Below are positions 49,045 to 60,759 of a stretch of 64,000 nucleotides of DNA, piece by piece; the first letter of the stretch is position 1, and every line of letters starts with the position of its first letter. Source of the stretch: Flaccisagitta enflata (lineage: Eukaryota > Chaetognatha > Sagittoidea > Aphragmophora). The notes under the pieces are model-generated. The model was given only the letters and a program-made list of their open reading frames with translations. It made no database searches and was not told where the DNA came from. The DNA lies in contig OZ231126.1 of NCBI GenBank assembly GCA_965153355.1, forward strand, positions 22,134,001-22,198,000, in the 5' to 3' direction. The translations under genes were made by a program, and so were the position numbers.

Positions 49045-49315
49045 TATCCCTTCGTGCACTCTACTCCTGTTCATACACATGTATGCTTTATTGTCAATGT
49101 GCATTTTGTCCCAGTTTGTACCAACTGTATTTTGCATAAATCTTTTTTCTGTTTGAGTGTTGGTGCATTTTTAACCCCGATATGATAATGTTGTACTTTC
49201 TTAGCCAGCCCTGACAACTTTTTTGTTGAAATTTTATAAGTGTTTTACAATTTGTCTTGTTGGCTGATGTATCTATGTATATTTGACATGTGCAAATGTC
49301 TGTCTCTCCCTCATC

Positions 49316-49390
<75 letters not shown>

Positions 49391-49446
49391 GCCTGTCTGT
49401 CCGTCCGTCTGGCTGTTTGTCTCAGCCTGTCTGTCTGTCTGTCTGA
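49316..49446. repeat. (CTGT)n microsatellite
   Basis: CTGT array with CCGT and GGCT variants, about 145 bp from Hox exon 2 on its intron 2 side. Confidence 0.95.
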
Positions 49447-49589
49447 CGGTGACTGTGTCTCTCTGTCTATCTGTGTCTGTCTGTTTCTGTCTGGCTCTCT
49501 GGTGCTGGCTCTCTCTCTTTCGTTTCAGTCCCGCGCTTCGTCTGCGTTTCGGGGCGGCTGGGATGAAAGGCTCCTTTCTCCATTCTCAC

Positions 49590-49807
49590 CTAAGCAGTTA
49601 CTGTCAATCTTGTTGAAGTCGAGTCCTCGATGGGACGAGTACCCCGTCACCCCGGCTGTCACCCCCGCCAGGTACTGTTGAGTCGAAGTCAGTCCGGCTG
49701 CTGCGGCGGCTGCGGCTGCGGCGGCCGCCGACGGATAGATGGAGGATGACGGATTTTCGAAGGACGAAGGGTGATGAGGGTTGAGAGACGTCGCCGCCGC
49801 GTAACGT
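49590..49807 (-). CDS. Posterior-class Hox gene, exon 2
   Basis: It lies between the acceptor TTGCTTCCTTGCAG (phase 2 entry) and the donor CTTAG|GTGAGAAT (phase 1 exit). The 218-nt exon reads YAAATSLNPHHPSSFENPSSS, a run of ten or more alanines with mixed GCN codons, GLTSTQQYLAGVTAGVTGY and RGLDFNKIDSNCL. Both splice phases match the neighbours: exon 1 ends AG|A giving Arg, and exon 3 starts G|AC giving Asp. Mixed alanine codons indicate selected protein sequence, not a simple (GCC)n repeat. It is a low-complexity transactivation-type region and no named domain is present. Confidence 0.88.
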
Positions 49808-49896
49808 CTGCAAGGAAGCAATGAAATGCGTTTGATATAAATCAATCTTTAAAAAGAAAATCTTTTTTTTTTTTTCTGAGAGTTGGAGAGATGTGA

Positions 49897-50040
49897 TTTT
49901 CAGTCGCGGACACGCGACTCTACACCTTGCCGTGTCCGTCCGTCCGTCCCGTTCGTCACATTTCTTAATTGCGAGCTTCTTTTGCATTACTGCTCCTGCC
50001 CAACCGTCCGCGACTGTCCTGCCGTGTATTCGGCCTTGTT
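49897..50040 (-). mobile_element. Family A repeat in Hox intron 1
   Basis: CAGTCGCGGACACGCGACTC, ACACCTTGCCGTGTCCGTCC, CTGCCCAACCGTCCGCGACT and GTATTCGGCCTTGTT. Hox intron 1 spans 49808-52422 (2,615 bp). Confidence 0.8.
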
Positions 50041-51411
50041 ATCAAACAATCTGACATGAAAATGATGAAAGGTAAAGCTGAAAACGATGGAGGCGCAGAG
50101 GGGAATAGTTTTTAAGTAAATGAAGTCATTCAACAAAACTGACCAACCGACCAACCGACCTACCAAAATTCAATACAGTTTTAAGAAGGTTATGATCAAC
50201 ATCCACCATTGCGATTGTTGGTCAAAGAGTACCGGGGCATAAGGGTACAAGAATGCAAGGGTGCATGGGTGCAAGGATACAAGAGCAACAGAAATCGGCG
50301 CGGCGTACAACAACAAAAGACCCTGCATACTTCCAATAATTCGTTTTATTTCATGTACTGGCCATCGTAGAAATCTGACCGGAACAGTCCGGAACAGATA
50401 AAATTTTTTAAGTTCCTTGATATCCAGTTTAGCGAGGTCCAACTGAGTAGTCGAGGAAGTTGGTATAAGCTCAAACTGATATCAAACGGTTTTGCTACAA
50501 CCAAAGATCGCATTCCCCTTTCTGACTGATTTGTATACTGCAGTCAATAATGAAATAAATAAATATCATTTTACAAAAGAGTATGTTTGAGACGGCAGTG
50601 TCAATACCTCATCACTTACAGAGGCTTTAACACATACATCAATAATGGGTTTCAATCAATTCATTTCTACTGCTGAAATAAGCAGATCTAACATTGATTC
50701 ATCCGATCCGGGTGGAATATCTAATCATCCCATACATTTGCCTTTGATTGAGGCGCTGGGTGGTGCCTCAACAGGAGAGCAGGTTGGCGCACGCGGCGGC
50801 AGTCATTTCTCACAGCCCATACTGGTCAGCTAGTGTGACAAAACATACCAGTGGTAGAGTCTTGTTTTGTTTTGACAGCAGAAGTGAGTGGAAAGAATCA
50901 ATAAGCAACACACGATTGAAAAAAATTAATCTTTAAATCTCAGAGATTTGACCATCCTAAACGTCCAGCCTAAACCACTAACTTGTTTCAATTTCACTGG
51001 TTGCTTCAGAAACGAAACAATATTACTTTGCTCACGGAAGAGCGAGCTCCACTATGCCTCAACGCTTTTTAGTTTGAAGTATTCTATTTCCTCACACAGA
51101 CTAACATTTCTCTCAAGGATATTTTGCATTTCAATATCCTAACCATTATCTCCATCTCATCTCTTGATGTTTGCCCATTTGTACATCTCAGCTTTCTTTC
51201 GTAATTCCCATCTCTCTGTCGGCTCTCACTCATTCTTTTTTCCCTTTCAATCTTAAGTCTGATTGACCGCGTGACCTTTCGCGATCTCTTGTACTATGAT
51301 CCTCTTTTGATCATTATGCTCTGACCCTTTGACCCTCGATAGTCGTTTGCCAACGACTGCGCCAAATTAACGACTCTGCTGACCCTCGGACGAATAACGC
51401 ATCATGGCCCG
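50041..51411. other. Unique intron sequence, no further exon seen
   Basis: The minus frame 50170-50442 includes TACAAGAATGCAAGGGTGCA-type short repeats and no recognised domain. The remaining frames lack splice sites that would fit the Hox phases. Confidence 0.45.
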
Positions 51412-51790
51412 CACCATGACGCACCATCGACCCTCTCTTAAGTACTGTTAAGACTAATTCTTAAGGAATATATGTATGAACCTGCTCGATCAGCCTGTAT
51501 CTTGGGCAGCACCATGACGCACCATCGTATCGACTGTATCTTAACTACAGTAAGGACTAATTCTCATGGAGATGCATGGACTTGGTCGATCCGCCTGTAT
51601 CTTGGGCATCACCATGACGCACCATCAACCGTCTCTTCAGTACTGTTAAGACTAATCATTATGGAGATGAATGGAATTGGTCGATCAACTTGAATCTTAC
51701 GCCGCATCATGATGCATGATCAGTACCGTTAAGCCTGATTGTGTAGGAGAGGCAGGTGAACCTAGTCAGTCATTCTGTACGTATGCTTTT
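51412..51790. repeat. Minisatellite, about 98-bp unit x4, in Hox intron 1
   Basis: Units start CACCATGACGCACCATC at 51412, 51510 and 51610, and CATCATGATGCATGATC at 51705. Each carries AGTAC.GTTAAG.CTAAT, GGAGATG..TGGA..TGGTCGAT and CCTGTATCTTGGGCA. Confidence 0.85.
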
Positions 51791-51819
51791 CCCATCAACC
51801 ATCTTTGAGGTACCAAAAA

Positions 51820-52033
51820 ACAAGGCCGGATACACAGCTACCCCAGTCGCGTGCGGGTGGGCAGGGGCCGTTATTGAGCTCACCAGATCATTTGGGCAGG
51901 AGCAGTGAAGCCAAAAATCCCAAAAACCCCCTAAAAATAAGGTGTGATGGACGGACGGACGGACGGACGGACGGACCGACGGACCGACGGACGGACCGAC
52001 AAAGCGGGGTGTAGAGTCGCGTAGCACGCGACT
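51820..52033 (+). mobile_element. Family A repeat in Hox intron 1
   Basis: ACAAGGCCGGATACACAGCT, GCGTGCGGGTGGGCAGGGGC, (GGAC)n, AAGCGGGGTGTAGA and hairpin GTCGCG-TAGCA-CGCGAC. Confidence 0.83.
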
Positions 52034-52159
52034 TCAAAAGCCACACTGACACTTTTTGTCTGAATCCATGTGGTCCCAGCCATCTTATAATCTCCATACT
52101 ATGAACTCTTTTGGTAGCTTTGCCTCGGGTTTCATAAAAAAGCTGCAAAATCCCTGCTT

Positions 52160-52254
52160 CGTAAAACAAAAACAAAAAAAAACAAAAACAAAACAAAACA
52201 AAACAAAACAAAACAAAACAAAACAAAACAAAACAAAACAAAACAAAACAAAAC

Positions 52255-52285
<31 letters not shown>

Positions 52286-52286
52286 A
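52160..52286. repeat. (AAAAC)n pentanucleotide array
   Basis: AAAAC array with hexamer edges, between two mobile repeats and 137 bp from Hox exon 1. Confidence 0.96.
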
Positions 52287-52394
52287 CGCCAATAAGGTGC
52301 GACGTGTGGACCGTCGAAGGAATGCGTTTCACAGACAGAGAGACAGACAGACCGACGGACACAGCCAGTTAAAGAGGTGCTTTGTCGCACCTAA
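52287..52394 (+). mobile_element. Family A repeat, AGGTGC-hairpin subfamily (B)
   Basis: CGCCAATAAGGTGCGACGTG, GGAATGCGTTTCACA, GACAGACAGACCGACGGACACAG and hairpin AGGTGC-TTTGTC-GCACCT. It lies 29 bp from the Hox exon 1 donor. Confidence 0.75.
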
Positions 52395-52422
52395 AACAAA
52401 AATAAACTAAGGTAATCATCAC

Positions 52423-53063
52423 CTGAGATCCGAACAAGAAAGCCCCGGATAAGGATAGCTGCCGGAAAGCGACGCTGCAGCCGCCGCCGCTGTAGCCGCC
52501 TCCGCCGCCGCCACAGGGGATGTCTGATATTTGCTGTAAGCCGCGGCCGCTGCAGCCGCCGTCAATGAATTGAACATTTTGTAATGATAACTGTTGAGTT
52601 CGGAGGAAGAAACGGCGGCGGCCGCTAAAGACGAGACGGAAGAGGCTTGTTTGGCCGCGGCCACCGCGGCCGCCTGCGCGCTGTTGGGTAAAGAGTTGGC
52701 CGCGGCCGCGGCCGCGTACATCGAATGTGGGAAATATGAGGCGGCCATCGCCGCAGCTGACCTCGAATAGTCCGCCAACAAAGATGCTGTTGACAAAGGC
52801 GGTGAAACGCCCGCCGACGCCGCCGACGCTGCCGCTGCCATCGCCGCCGCCGCGGCAGATGGAGACAGTTTGGAAGCAGTTTCCGACGCCGACGTTGACG
52901 TCGGCGACGTCGTCGTCGTGATTGTCGTCGGGGAAGCAGCTGCCGCCGGAGCCATCGCCGCTGCCGCCGCCGCCGCCGCTGCAGCCACCGCGGAGGAGGA
53001 GGAGGAAGAAGCCGCTGAGGGAGCGGCGAAGCCTTCGGCGGTGGAAGAAAGCGACGTCAACAT
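52423..53063 (-). CDS. Posterior-class Hox gene, exon 1 (start codon)
   Basis: ATG at 53063 is the first in frame: an in-frame TGA sits at 53123-53121 and no ATG lies between. The exon encodes 213 residues plus two bases and ends at CTCAG|GTGATG. It starts MLTSLSSTAEGFAAPSAA and contains many alanine runs, SPTTITTTTSPTSTSASETA, LLADYSRSAAAMAASYFPHS, SSELNSYHYKMFNSL, YSKYQTSP and SGSYPYPGLSCSDL. Alanines use GCC, GCG, GCT and GCA, so the runs are not one trinucleotide satellite. With exons 2 and 3 the total is 1,128 nt: 375 residues plus stop. Alanine-rich N-termini are common in Abd-B-type transcription factors. The start context (CCAATGT) is weak. Confidence 0.88.
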
Positions 53064-53997
53064 TGGAAGATGACGGAAAAGAAGAAGAAAAATACGCTTG
53101 AACTTCCAGTTGAAGGTCAATCAGGATGAGAAGATAGGCAGATGATCGAGGATCAGGAGTTTTACGTGTGGAGGATTCCTTGAAAGGAGGCAATGATGAC
53201 GCGCCGATTTGAGCTTACGTGGTGTCACGCCGGTTGGCGTTAACGTGACGATTCGGACGTGACGCCGCTCTTCTACCGGAGAAATGGAGCTCAGCGCTTT
53301 GACAGACCCCGGATTTTTTGCTCAACGCCGATGTATAGCAAATGAAAAACGTTTTTCATTAAGGAAGATGACTAGATTTCTGTTCGTTTATCATTTGCAT
53401 AGATTTCGGAATTTTCAAGTGAATGCTAATCGGGCTTTGAAGAGCTTTGCTACTCGGAGGTTGACGTGACGCAAGGACTAGTAGAAGCTAGAAGCATCGA
53501 TATTGGACTAGTGTGCTAACGAGCCCAGGCATCGCGATCGAGGTAATTGTTTTAATCTACATCTATAATCTTTCAAGTATGGATTTAATCTTAAATTTCA
53601 GATGCCATAGTTTTTTTGTTTGTCTTTTTTTTGATCATTCAGTTTGTGACATTTTGTTCGGTTCACACTTTTTCTCAATTAGTTTCTTTGGAAGCCGGGA
53701 AAAAATAAGCTTCCCGTTATTTTTTCCTCCTGGGAGACGAGGGGGAAAAAAGAAGCAAGAATGAATGTTTGGGAGAAATGTATACGAATGAATATTATTC
53801 AAATTTCATTTCGTCTCCGCTTTCAAATAAAAAGTAAAAACCTTCTTCATCCTCCAAAAGCAGTAAAAAATGTCGTAAACACAGAGGGAAAGAGGAAGGG
53901 AGAGAAATAAAAAAAAACAGGTCGCCCAAGGGCAATATGTGGTCAGCGATACCCGTTGCCCTGCTTTGAGTGATTGTGAATTTGAGTGAGGGGAAGC

Positions 53998-54657
53998 AGG
54001 GCAGCGGCCCCGAAGGGGACGAAGTCCTGTAGAACACAGGGGGACTTTCGTTCGTCCTACCTGAAAAAGTGGATGAGATGCTATAGAGGGCTGACTGAAG
54101 GCATTCAAGAGCCTAAACTGAGGTCTAAGAAGGCTGATATAAGGCCTGAGAATGCCAATTGGAAGCTTGAGAGGGCTGACTTGAGGCTTGAGAGAGCTGG
54201 ATTAAGGCTTGGAAGGCCAGAGGACTGATTTGAAGCCTGGGAGCAATAAATTGAGGTTTAGATGGCTGATTTGAGGCCTGAGAGGCCTAATTTGAGGCAG
54301 GAGAGGCCAGACTTGAGGCCTGAGAATTTGGATTTGAGGCCTGAGAAGACAGATTTGAGGCCTGAGAGGCCAGATTTGAGGCCTGAGAAGCCAGATTTGA
54401 GGCATGGGAGGCTGGATTTGAGGCCTGTGAAGCCAGATTTGAGGCCTGAGAGGCCAGATTTGAGGCCTGAGAGGCCAGATTTGAGGCCTGAGAGGCCAGA
54501 TTTGAGGCCTGGGAGGCTGGATTTGAGGCCTGAGAGGCCAAATTTGAGGCCTGAGGGTCTGATGAGGGGGGGACTAATGAACGAACGGACAGATGGACGG
54601 ACGAACGAAAGTCCCCCTGTGTTCTACAGGACTTCGTCCCCTTCGGGGCCGCTGCCC
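53998..54657. mobile_element. Family D element with perfect 59-bp inverted ends
   Basis: Both ends begin GGGCAGCGGCCCCGAAGGGG and are identical, inverted, for 59 bp (53998-54056 and 54599-54657). Inside is a 21-bp array, unit near TGAGGCCTGAGAGGCCAGATT (about 54120-54560). Left of the end, CAGCGATACCCGTTGCCC (53944-53961) is the tail shared by other copies. Identical arms suggest a recent copy. Confidence 0.85.
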
Positions 54658-54662
54658 AAAAA

Positions 54663-54665
54663 GAG

Positions 54666-54751
<86 letters not shown>
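54663..54751. repeat. (GA)n microsatellite
   Basis: Pure GA array directly beside the family D element. Confidence 0.97.
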
Positions 54752-54752
<1 letters not shown>

Positions 54753-54902
54753 AAGAATGCGAATGTTGGACGGAATAACAGACGGACACATTGTACTGAC
54801 ATGGACCAGTGCCTGGCGGGACTTGGGTCCCGAGGCCCCGACATGCCGGGACATCACCTTGTCCCGAATTCCCGGGACCTGATGCTTATCCCGGCCTTCT
54901 GC

Positions 54903-54947
54903 CTCTTCCTCCTCCTCCTCCTCCTCCTTCTTCTTCTTCTTCTTCTT

Positions 54948-54978
<31 letters not shown>
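54903..54978. repeat. (TCC)n-(TTC)n microsatellite
   Basis: Short TCC then TTC array. 54979-55860 downstream is T-rich and holds only a small CT run at about 55520-55560. 55860-55990 is an unusual GC-rich patch with TACCGAG repeats. Confidence 0.93.
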
Positions 54979-55519
54979 TATATCCATTTTCGACAATGGT
55001 GAAAATAATCTTTTTTTTCATATCTTTTCGTACATTCATGGGAGATATTCTGTGATCATTTTAGAATTTAAAAAAGAATATTATAACTTTTATAAGTAAA
55101 TTGTATAGACGTAACTTAAAGAATATGATAAGTTTTGTAAGTAAATTGTAAAGACTTTTTTCTAATTCTTTTTTGAAGTTTTTCATTTTTACTTTTTATG
55201 TTTCATTTTTAACTTTGCTTTTTTTTACCCATTTTTTTTCTTTTATATTTTTACTGAATATTATACTGTTATTTTAGTTTTTCTAGTTGTTTTTTTAAAT
55301 TTGTTTTATATTTCATATTTTATGACATTGTCATCATGGCATCTTCTATTTTCTTTCTATTTTTTCACTACTTTTGCATGTATACTTCAATAATAAATAC
55401 AGATAGATTTTTTGTTTTGAAATGATTTAACAACACATTTTAAAATGATTGATTATTCTCCCATATGATTAACTCATTACGGAAGAATCGCTGAAATGAA
55501 TTAGTCTTTTCCCTCACTT

Positions 55520-55555
<36 letters not shown>

Positions 55556-56329
55556 TTCTCTTTCTCCAACAAAGAAAAAAGTCAAAGACAGTGAATGGCA
55601 AGGAATAATCAAGTGTCGCGATTGGGGATTATCTTCACTTCCGGTCATCGACAACCAAACATCGTAACATCGAGTCTCAAACTAAATCAAAACTAAAAAC
55701 AAATGAGGAACTGAAATTGCAGCATATTCTGCTTTTTTTTTTATTTCAAGTGGTTTGTTTCTTTTTTCTCTTTTGTTTTCATTTTTAATGATTTTCAACA
55801 GTACTTCAAAAAGAAGTATATTCTTGTCTCAGATTTTTTGTATCATTACCTAATACCGAGACCCTATACCGAGCCCCAGTACTGCCCCTGCCCGTACCGA
55901 GCTCCCGACCTCCGGTATCCAGCCCTGCCGTGCCGAGGGACCGGCCGACCCTGCCCATGGGGTCCCGCAATGCATTGACATGGACACAGCCATGGACACA
56001 GTTAACGTGCGACAGAGGGCCTTACGACAAGGTAAACATCAGTGTGACAAACACAATGAACAAAGTATAGACAGACTGAAGGGATAACAGGACAAACTGA
56101 CTGACTGACACATGTACAGACAGTGAAAAAGTTTTCCAGTTTGAGAAAAACGGATAAACAAGCCACTAAAATGGCAACATATTCAAAATCTAAAAAAATA
56201 AATATGGCAATGATTGTCAACGCTTGTAAAGGACATGTTTAAATGTAATATAACCGACGATAATGATCGGAGATAATGAGTTAAAATGCGGAGATGTCGC
56301 CCACCTTTACAAGTTAATGAGCTATTAGA

Positions 56330-56560
56330 GCATGAAATAAAATATAGATATAAAACTATCATAAAACGGAGTTCGATGACCAATTGATAGTCCACCTTTT
56401 TTACGAGTTTGCTCCGGCTTAAAGGGGAGGTCTTTTAGAAACATCGACACACAATCTTCTAAATCTGAAGATGAAGTAATGATTGATCCAATACTTCCAA
56501 GTACGTTGATATTATATCTAACACAATACATACCGATAAACTGTTGTAAGTTCTAGGCAA
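56330..56560 (-). CDS. Orphan open frame, possible exon
   Basis: After TTTTTGCCTAG (about 56555) the frame reads NLQQFIGMYCVRYNINVLGS, IITSSSDLEDCVSMFLKDL and PFKPEQTRKKGGLSIGH, ending FYFML-stop. The composition is plausible for protein, but no family, donor site or partner exon was identified. It could be a relic or chance. Confidence 0.2.
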
Positions 56561-56875
56561 AAACGCAAAAGAGTAGTTAAAAGTCGTACCCAATTATGCG
56601 ACTCAAATCATATCAATCGGCCATCCGGTGAATTCTCAAGGGTCAGGAACACAATGATATCTAAATCAGGCTCTTCATTAGCTTTAGTGTATTCCAGATG
56701 ATCTTCTTTACGATCAACATGTTTCTGTATAATTCTAGCCTGAACAAGAACCTTTTGATTCTATAAAAACCTTTTCTAAATAGCTTTATTTGACTGGTAG
56801 TTTGATTATGTAAAGACAAAAACTGTTGAATGTTCAGGGTGATTTTCGATATCCACTTTGTAAAATCAGGAGTTT

Positions 56876-56945
56876 TAGGCCCCTCATGGGCTGCTGCCCC
56901 TCTCACTACGTCACACACACACGGCAACGGGTATTATTGACTGTC
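56876..56945. mobile_element. Family D solo end
   Basis: GGCCCCTCATGGGCTGCTGCCC followed by CTCTCACTACGTCACAC and GGCAACGGGTATTATTGAC. It matches the right end and tail of 35751-36451; no partner end is nearby. Confidence 0.6.
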
Positions 56946-57560
56946 TGACAAGTTATGGATAAAAAGATGAAATTGAATATGGGAGAATTTTTAAGATTAA
57001 ATACATCTATTTGACCCAGACTCCGACATGAAACAAAATTCAAACGACGAAATCAGTAAGGGTAACTTGATGGGAGGAGTATTTGGCTATGTCTGTTTCC
57101 TGAGCAAGCTCAAGTCCCTTCCTGAAAACTAATGCAATTTTGACTTAAATCATGATTGGTTGTATCCATGAGTAAACCCTAAGGTCGTCAGTCCCTCCTG
57201 GATCATTTTTCCTCTCGATCTCCCCACACAACTTTGAAACTCAGTACACCGCTGTCAAGCTTCATGACTAAATGACCCGATCTAGAGCACCGTGCGATTA
57301 TTCAAAGCCGCAGTCTAAAGACGTTTATAGCTATTGAAGGAAGAGATGAGAAAAAGTAAATGATGGTCGCTCGTAAACAAAACGTAAAAAGTCGTTTTAG
57401 AATTATCGATATATGACCATAAAAAGCAGGACCAGAAAAGTAGAAAAAAAAAAAAGATAACGACGACGGTGATGACAAAGACGACAACGATGACAAAGAT
57501 AACGACGATGATGATGACAACGACAAATACGAAGATGGAAGAAGAAGATATGGGGGGAAT
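56946..57560. other. Intergenic DNA, no supported gene
   Basis: It contains a short (GACGAC/GATGAC) trinucleotide-rich patch at about 57458-57530. The minus frames over it are Ser/Val-rich artefacts. Confidence 0.45.
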
Positions 57561-58012
57561 AAAGGCCAACATACACAGAGGGAAACAAGCCCAAGAGGGC
57601 AACAGTCGCGTGCGTCTGGAAATGACAGACAAAATGTTAAAAATGTCAGGAAATGTTAAGAAATGTTAAAAAATGTTAGATAATGTTAAAAAGTGTTAAA
57701 GAATGTTAAAAAATGTTAAAAAATGTTAAAAAATGTTAAAAAATGTTAAAAAATGTTAAAAAATGTTAAAAAATGTTAAAAAATGTTAAAAAATGTTAAA
57801 AAGCCAAAAAACTCAGAAAGTGTTAAAAAATGTTAAAGATTGTTAAAAAAGGCTAAAAAATGTTAAAAAGTGTTAAAAAATGTTAAAAAACGTCAAAAAA
57901 CGTCGAAAATTTAAAAATGTGACGGACGGACCGACGGACCGACCAACGGACCGACCTACCGACCTACCGACCGACACGGCAAGGTGTAGAGTCGTGTGCA
58001 CGCGACTAAAAA
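57561..58012 (+). mobile_element. Family A long form with (AAAATGTTAA)n array
   Basis: AAAGGCCAACATACACAGAG, AACAGTCGCGTGCG, about 250 bp of AAAATGTTAA units (57640-57895), GTGACGGACGGACCGACGG, and hairpin GTCGTG-TG-CACGCGAC with one T opposite G. Confidence 0.8.
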
Positions 58013-58038
58013 TAGAAACATGGATCTTAAATCAATTC

Positions 58039-60759
58039 TTAACAGTCTATGGACAAAACGACAATCGCAACTTTTGCTAATCACTGGTAGGATGCTGAGG
58101 TGTGATCTTTTTCAAAATGCAGGCTTATAACTGCTATGTAGAAAATTACTAAGGACTGAAGCAAACTTACAGAAGAACAATTACTACAGGGAGGCCATGT
58201 AAATTGTTAAAATGAACTTTTTAGAAATTAAAAGCATATATGTTGGCATTCAGTCGCAAAGCCAGCCAGCAAATGTCAACTACCCTCCGTAAGTGTCAAC
58301 TATCCCCCACCAGTGTCAAATCCCCCCCGCAGGTGTCGTCTACCCCCGGGCAAGTGTCACCTACCCCTCCAATTGTCCACTACCCCCTGCAAGTGTTGAC
58401 TACCCCCCGCAAGTGTCGACTACCCCTCGCAAGTGTCGACTACCTTTCGCAAGTGACAACTACCCCCTGCAAGTGTCTACTACCCGCTGCAAGTGTTAAC
58501 TACCCCCCACAAGTGTTGAATACCTCCCACAAGTGTTGTCTACCCCCCAAAAGTGTCGACTACCCCCCAAAAGTGTCAACTACTCCCCAATTGTTGACTA
58601 CCCCCCGCAAGTGTTGACTACCCCCCTTTAAGTGTCGACTACCTCCCGCAAGTATCAACTACCCCCGGTAAGTTTTGACTTCCCCTGTAAGTGTTGACTA
58701 CCCCCTGCAAGTGTCAACCACCCCCTGCAAGTGTCGAATACTCCCCCCAAGTGTTGAATACTCTCAAAAGTGTCAACTATCCCTAAAAGTGTTGACTACC
58801 ACCCCCACTACCCCCTGCATGAGTTGACTACCCCTGGCAAGTGTTGACTACCCCCGACAAATGTCGACTACCCTTGGCAAGTGTTGACTACCCCTCGCAA
58901 GTGTCAACTACCCCTTGCAAGTGTTGATTACCCCTTGACAGTGTAGACTACTCGAAGTGTCAATCCCCTCCAGTGCAAACTACCCCTCGCAAGTGTTGAC
59001 TACTCCCTCAGAGTGTCAATTACCCCCAGCAAGCGTCGACTACCCCTGGCAAGTGTTGACTACCCCTGGCAAGTATTTATCACCTCTGCAAGTGTTGACT
59101 ACCCCCCAAATGTCAACTACCCCCTGCAAGTGTCGACCACCCCTGCAAGTGTCAACTACCCCTTCAAGTGTCGACTTCCCCCTGCAAGTGTGGACTACCT
59201 TTGTGTATACTACCCCGCAAGTGTCAACTACCCCCAAAGTGTAGACTACCCCTGGCTAGTTTCAACTCCTCCAGTGCTGACTACCCCGCAAGTGTCGACT
59301 CCCCCTCAAAGTGTAGACTACCCTAGCTGTCAACCCCCTGAAGTGTAGACTACCCCTGGCAAGAATCAACTACCCCCTGCAAGTGTTGATTACCCTCTCA
59401 AATGTTGATGACTTCCCATAAGGCTTACTACCCCCGCAAATGTCAATCCCTGCAAATGTGACTACCCCCTACAAGCGTTAAATACCCCTTGAAAGTGTTG
59501 ACTACCCCCAAATGTATAAACTTCCCCTCGCAGGTGGTAGTTGACACTTTTGGGGGTAGACAACACTTGTGGGGGGAAGTCGACACTTGTGGGGTATTCG
59601 ACACTTGTAGGGGTAGTCAACACTTGTCAGGGTAGTAAACATTTGAGGGGTAGTCAACACTTGTAGGGGTAGTTGATTCTTGCGGGGTAGTCAACACTTG
59701 TGGGGGTAGTCAACATTGCCGGGGTTGTTGATACCTGTAGGGGGTATTCAACACTTGTGGGGGGTAGTTGACACTTGCGGGGGTAGTCAACATTTACGTG
59801 GTGTAGTGGACAACTGGGGGGTAGTCAATATTTGCAGAGGGTAGTCAATGCTTGGAGGGGGAGTTGACACTTGCTGGGGGTAGTCAACACTTGCAAGGGG
59901 TAGTCAATGCTTGGAGGGGGAGTTGACACTTGCTGGAGGTAGTCCACACTTCTGGGAGGTAGTTGACACTTGCGGGGGGTAGTTGACACTTGCAGGGGGT
60001 AGTCGGCCCTTGTGGGGGGTAGTCAACACCTGGGAGGGGAGTCCACACTTTTGGGGGGTAGACAACACTTGTGGGGGGTATTTGACACATATGGGGGGTA
60101 GTTGATGTTAGCAAGAGTAGTCAACACTAGTGGGGGTATTCAACATTTGAGGGGGTAGTTGACACTTGCAGGGGGTAGTCAACACGCTCCGGGGGTAGTC
60201 AACACTTTGAGGGGTAGTCAACACTTGCAGGGGGTAGTCTTCACTTAAAGGAGGTATTCAACACTTGCAGAGGGGTAGTTGACACTTGCGGGTGGTAGTT
60301 GACACTTGCATAAGGTAGTAGACACTTGCAGGGGGGTAGTCAACACTTGCAAAAGGTAGTCGACACTTTTAAGGGGTAGGCGACTTTTGCGGGGGGTAGT
60401 TAACACTTGCAGGGGGTAGTGGACAAATGGAGGGGTAGGTGACACTTGCCCGGGGGTACACGACACTTGGGGGCGGTATTCGACACTTGCGGGGGGTAGT
60501 TGACACATGCCGGGGGTAGTTGACATTTGCTGGCCGGCATTGCGACTGAATTCCAACATATGCTTTCAATTTTTGAAAAAGTTCATTTTAAATATTTACA
60601 TGGCCTCTCTGTAGTAATTGTTCTTCTGTAAGTTTGCTTCAGTCCTTAGTAATTTTCTACATGGCAGTTATAAGCCTGCATTTTGAAGAAGATCACACTT
60701 CAGCATCCTACCAGTGATTAGCAAAAGTTGCAATTGCCGTTTTGTCCATAGACTGTTAA
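58039..60759. mobile_element. 2.7-kb palindromic element, TTAA-flanked, filled with 20-bp minisatellite
   Basis: TTAA at 58039-58042 and 60756-60759 flank arms that start CAGTCTATGGACAAAACG. About 230 bp of unique arm (to about 58270 and from about 60530) matches with few differences, including TACAGAAGAACAATTACTAC and CCAGCAAATGTCAACTACCC. Each arm then holds about 1.1-1.2 kb of a roughly 20-bp unit near GTGTCGACTACCCCCTGCAA, inverted about a centre near 59530. TTAA flanks are the target duplication of piggyBac-type transposition. There is no transposase. Confidence 0.82.

Noticed and set aside
52369-53193. 274-codon Gly-rich frame on the minus strand over Hox exon 1
   Set aside because: It is a shadow of the GC-rich alanine codons. 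The overlapping frame has matching splice phases and joins the homeodomain.
53806-54108. Minus-strand 100-codon frame across the left family D end
   Set aside because: It crosses from spacer into the inverted repeat; no domain is seen.
58262-60545. Regularly spaced 20-bp repeats resembling a CRISPR array
   Set aside because: Units are directly adjacent without unique spacers, vary in sequence and form two inverted minisatellite arms in an animal genome.
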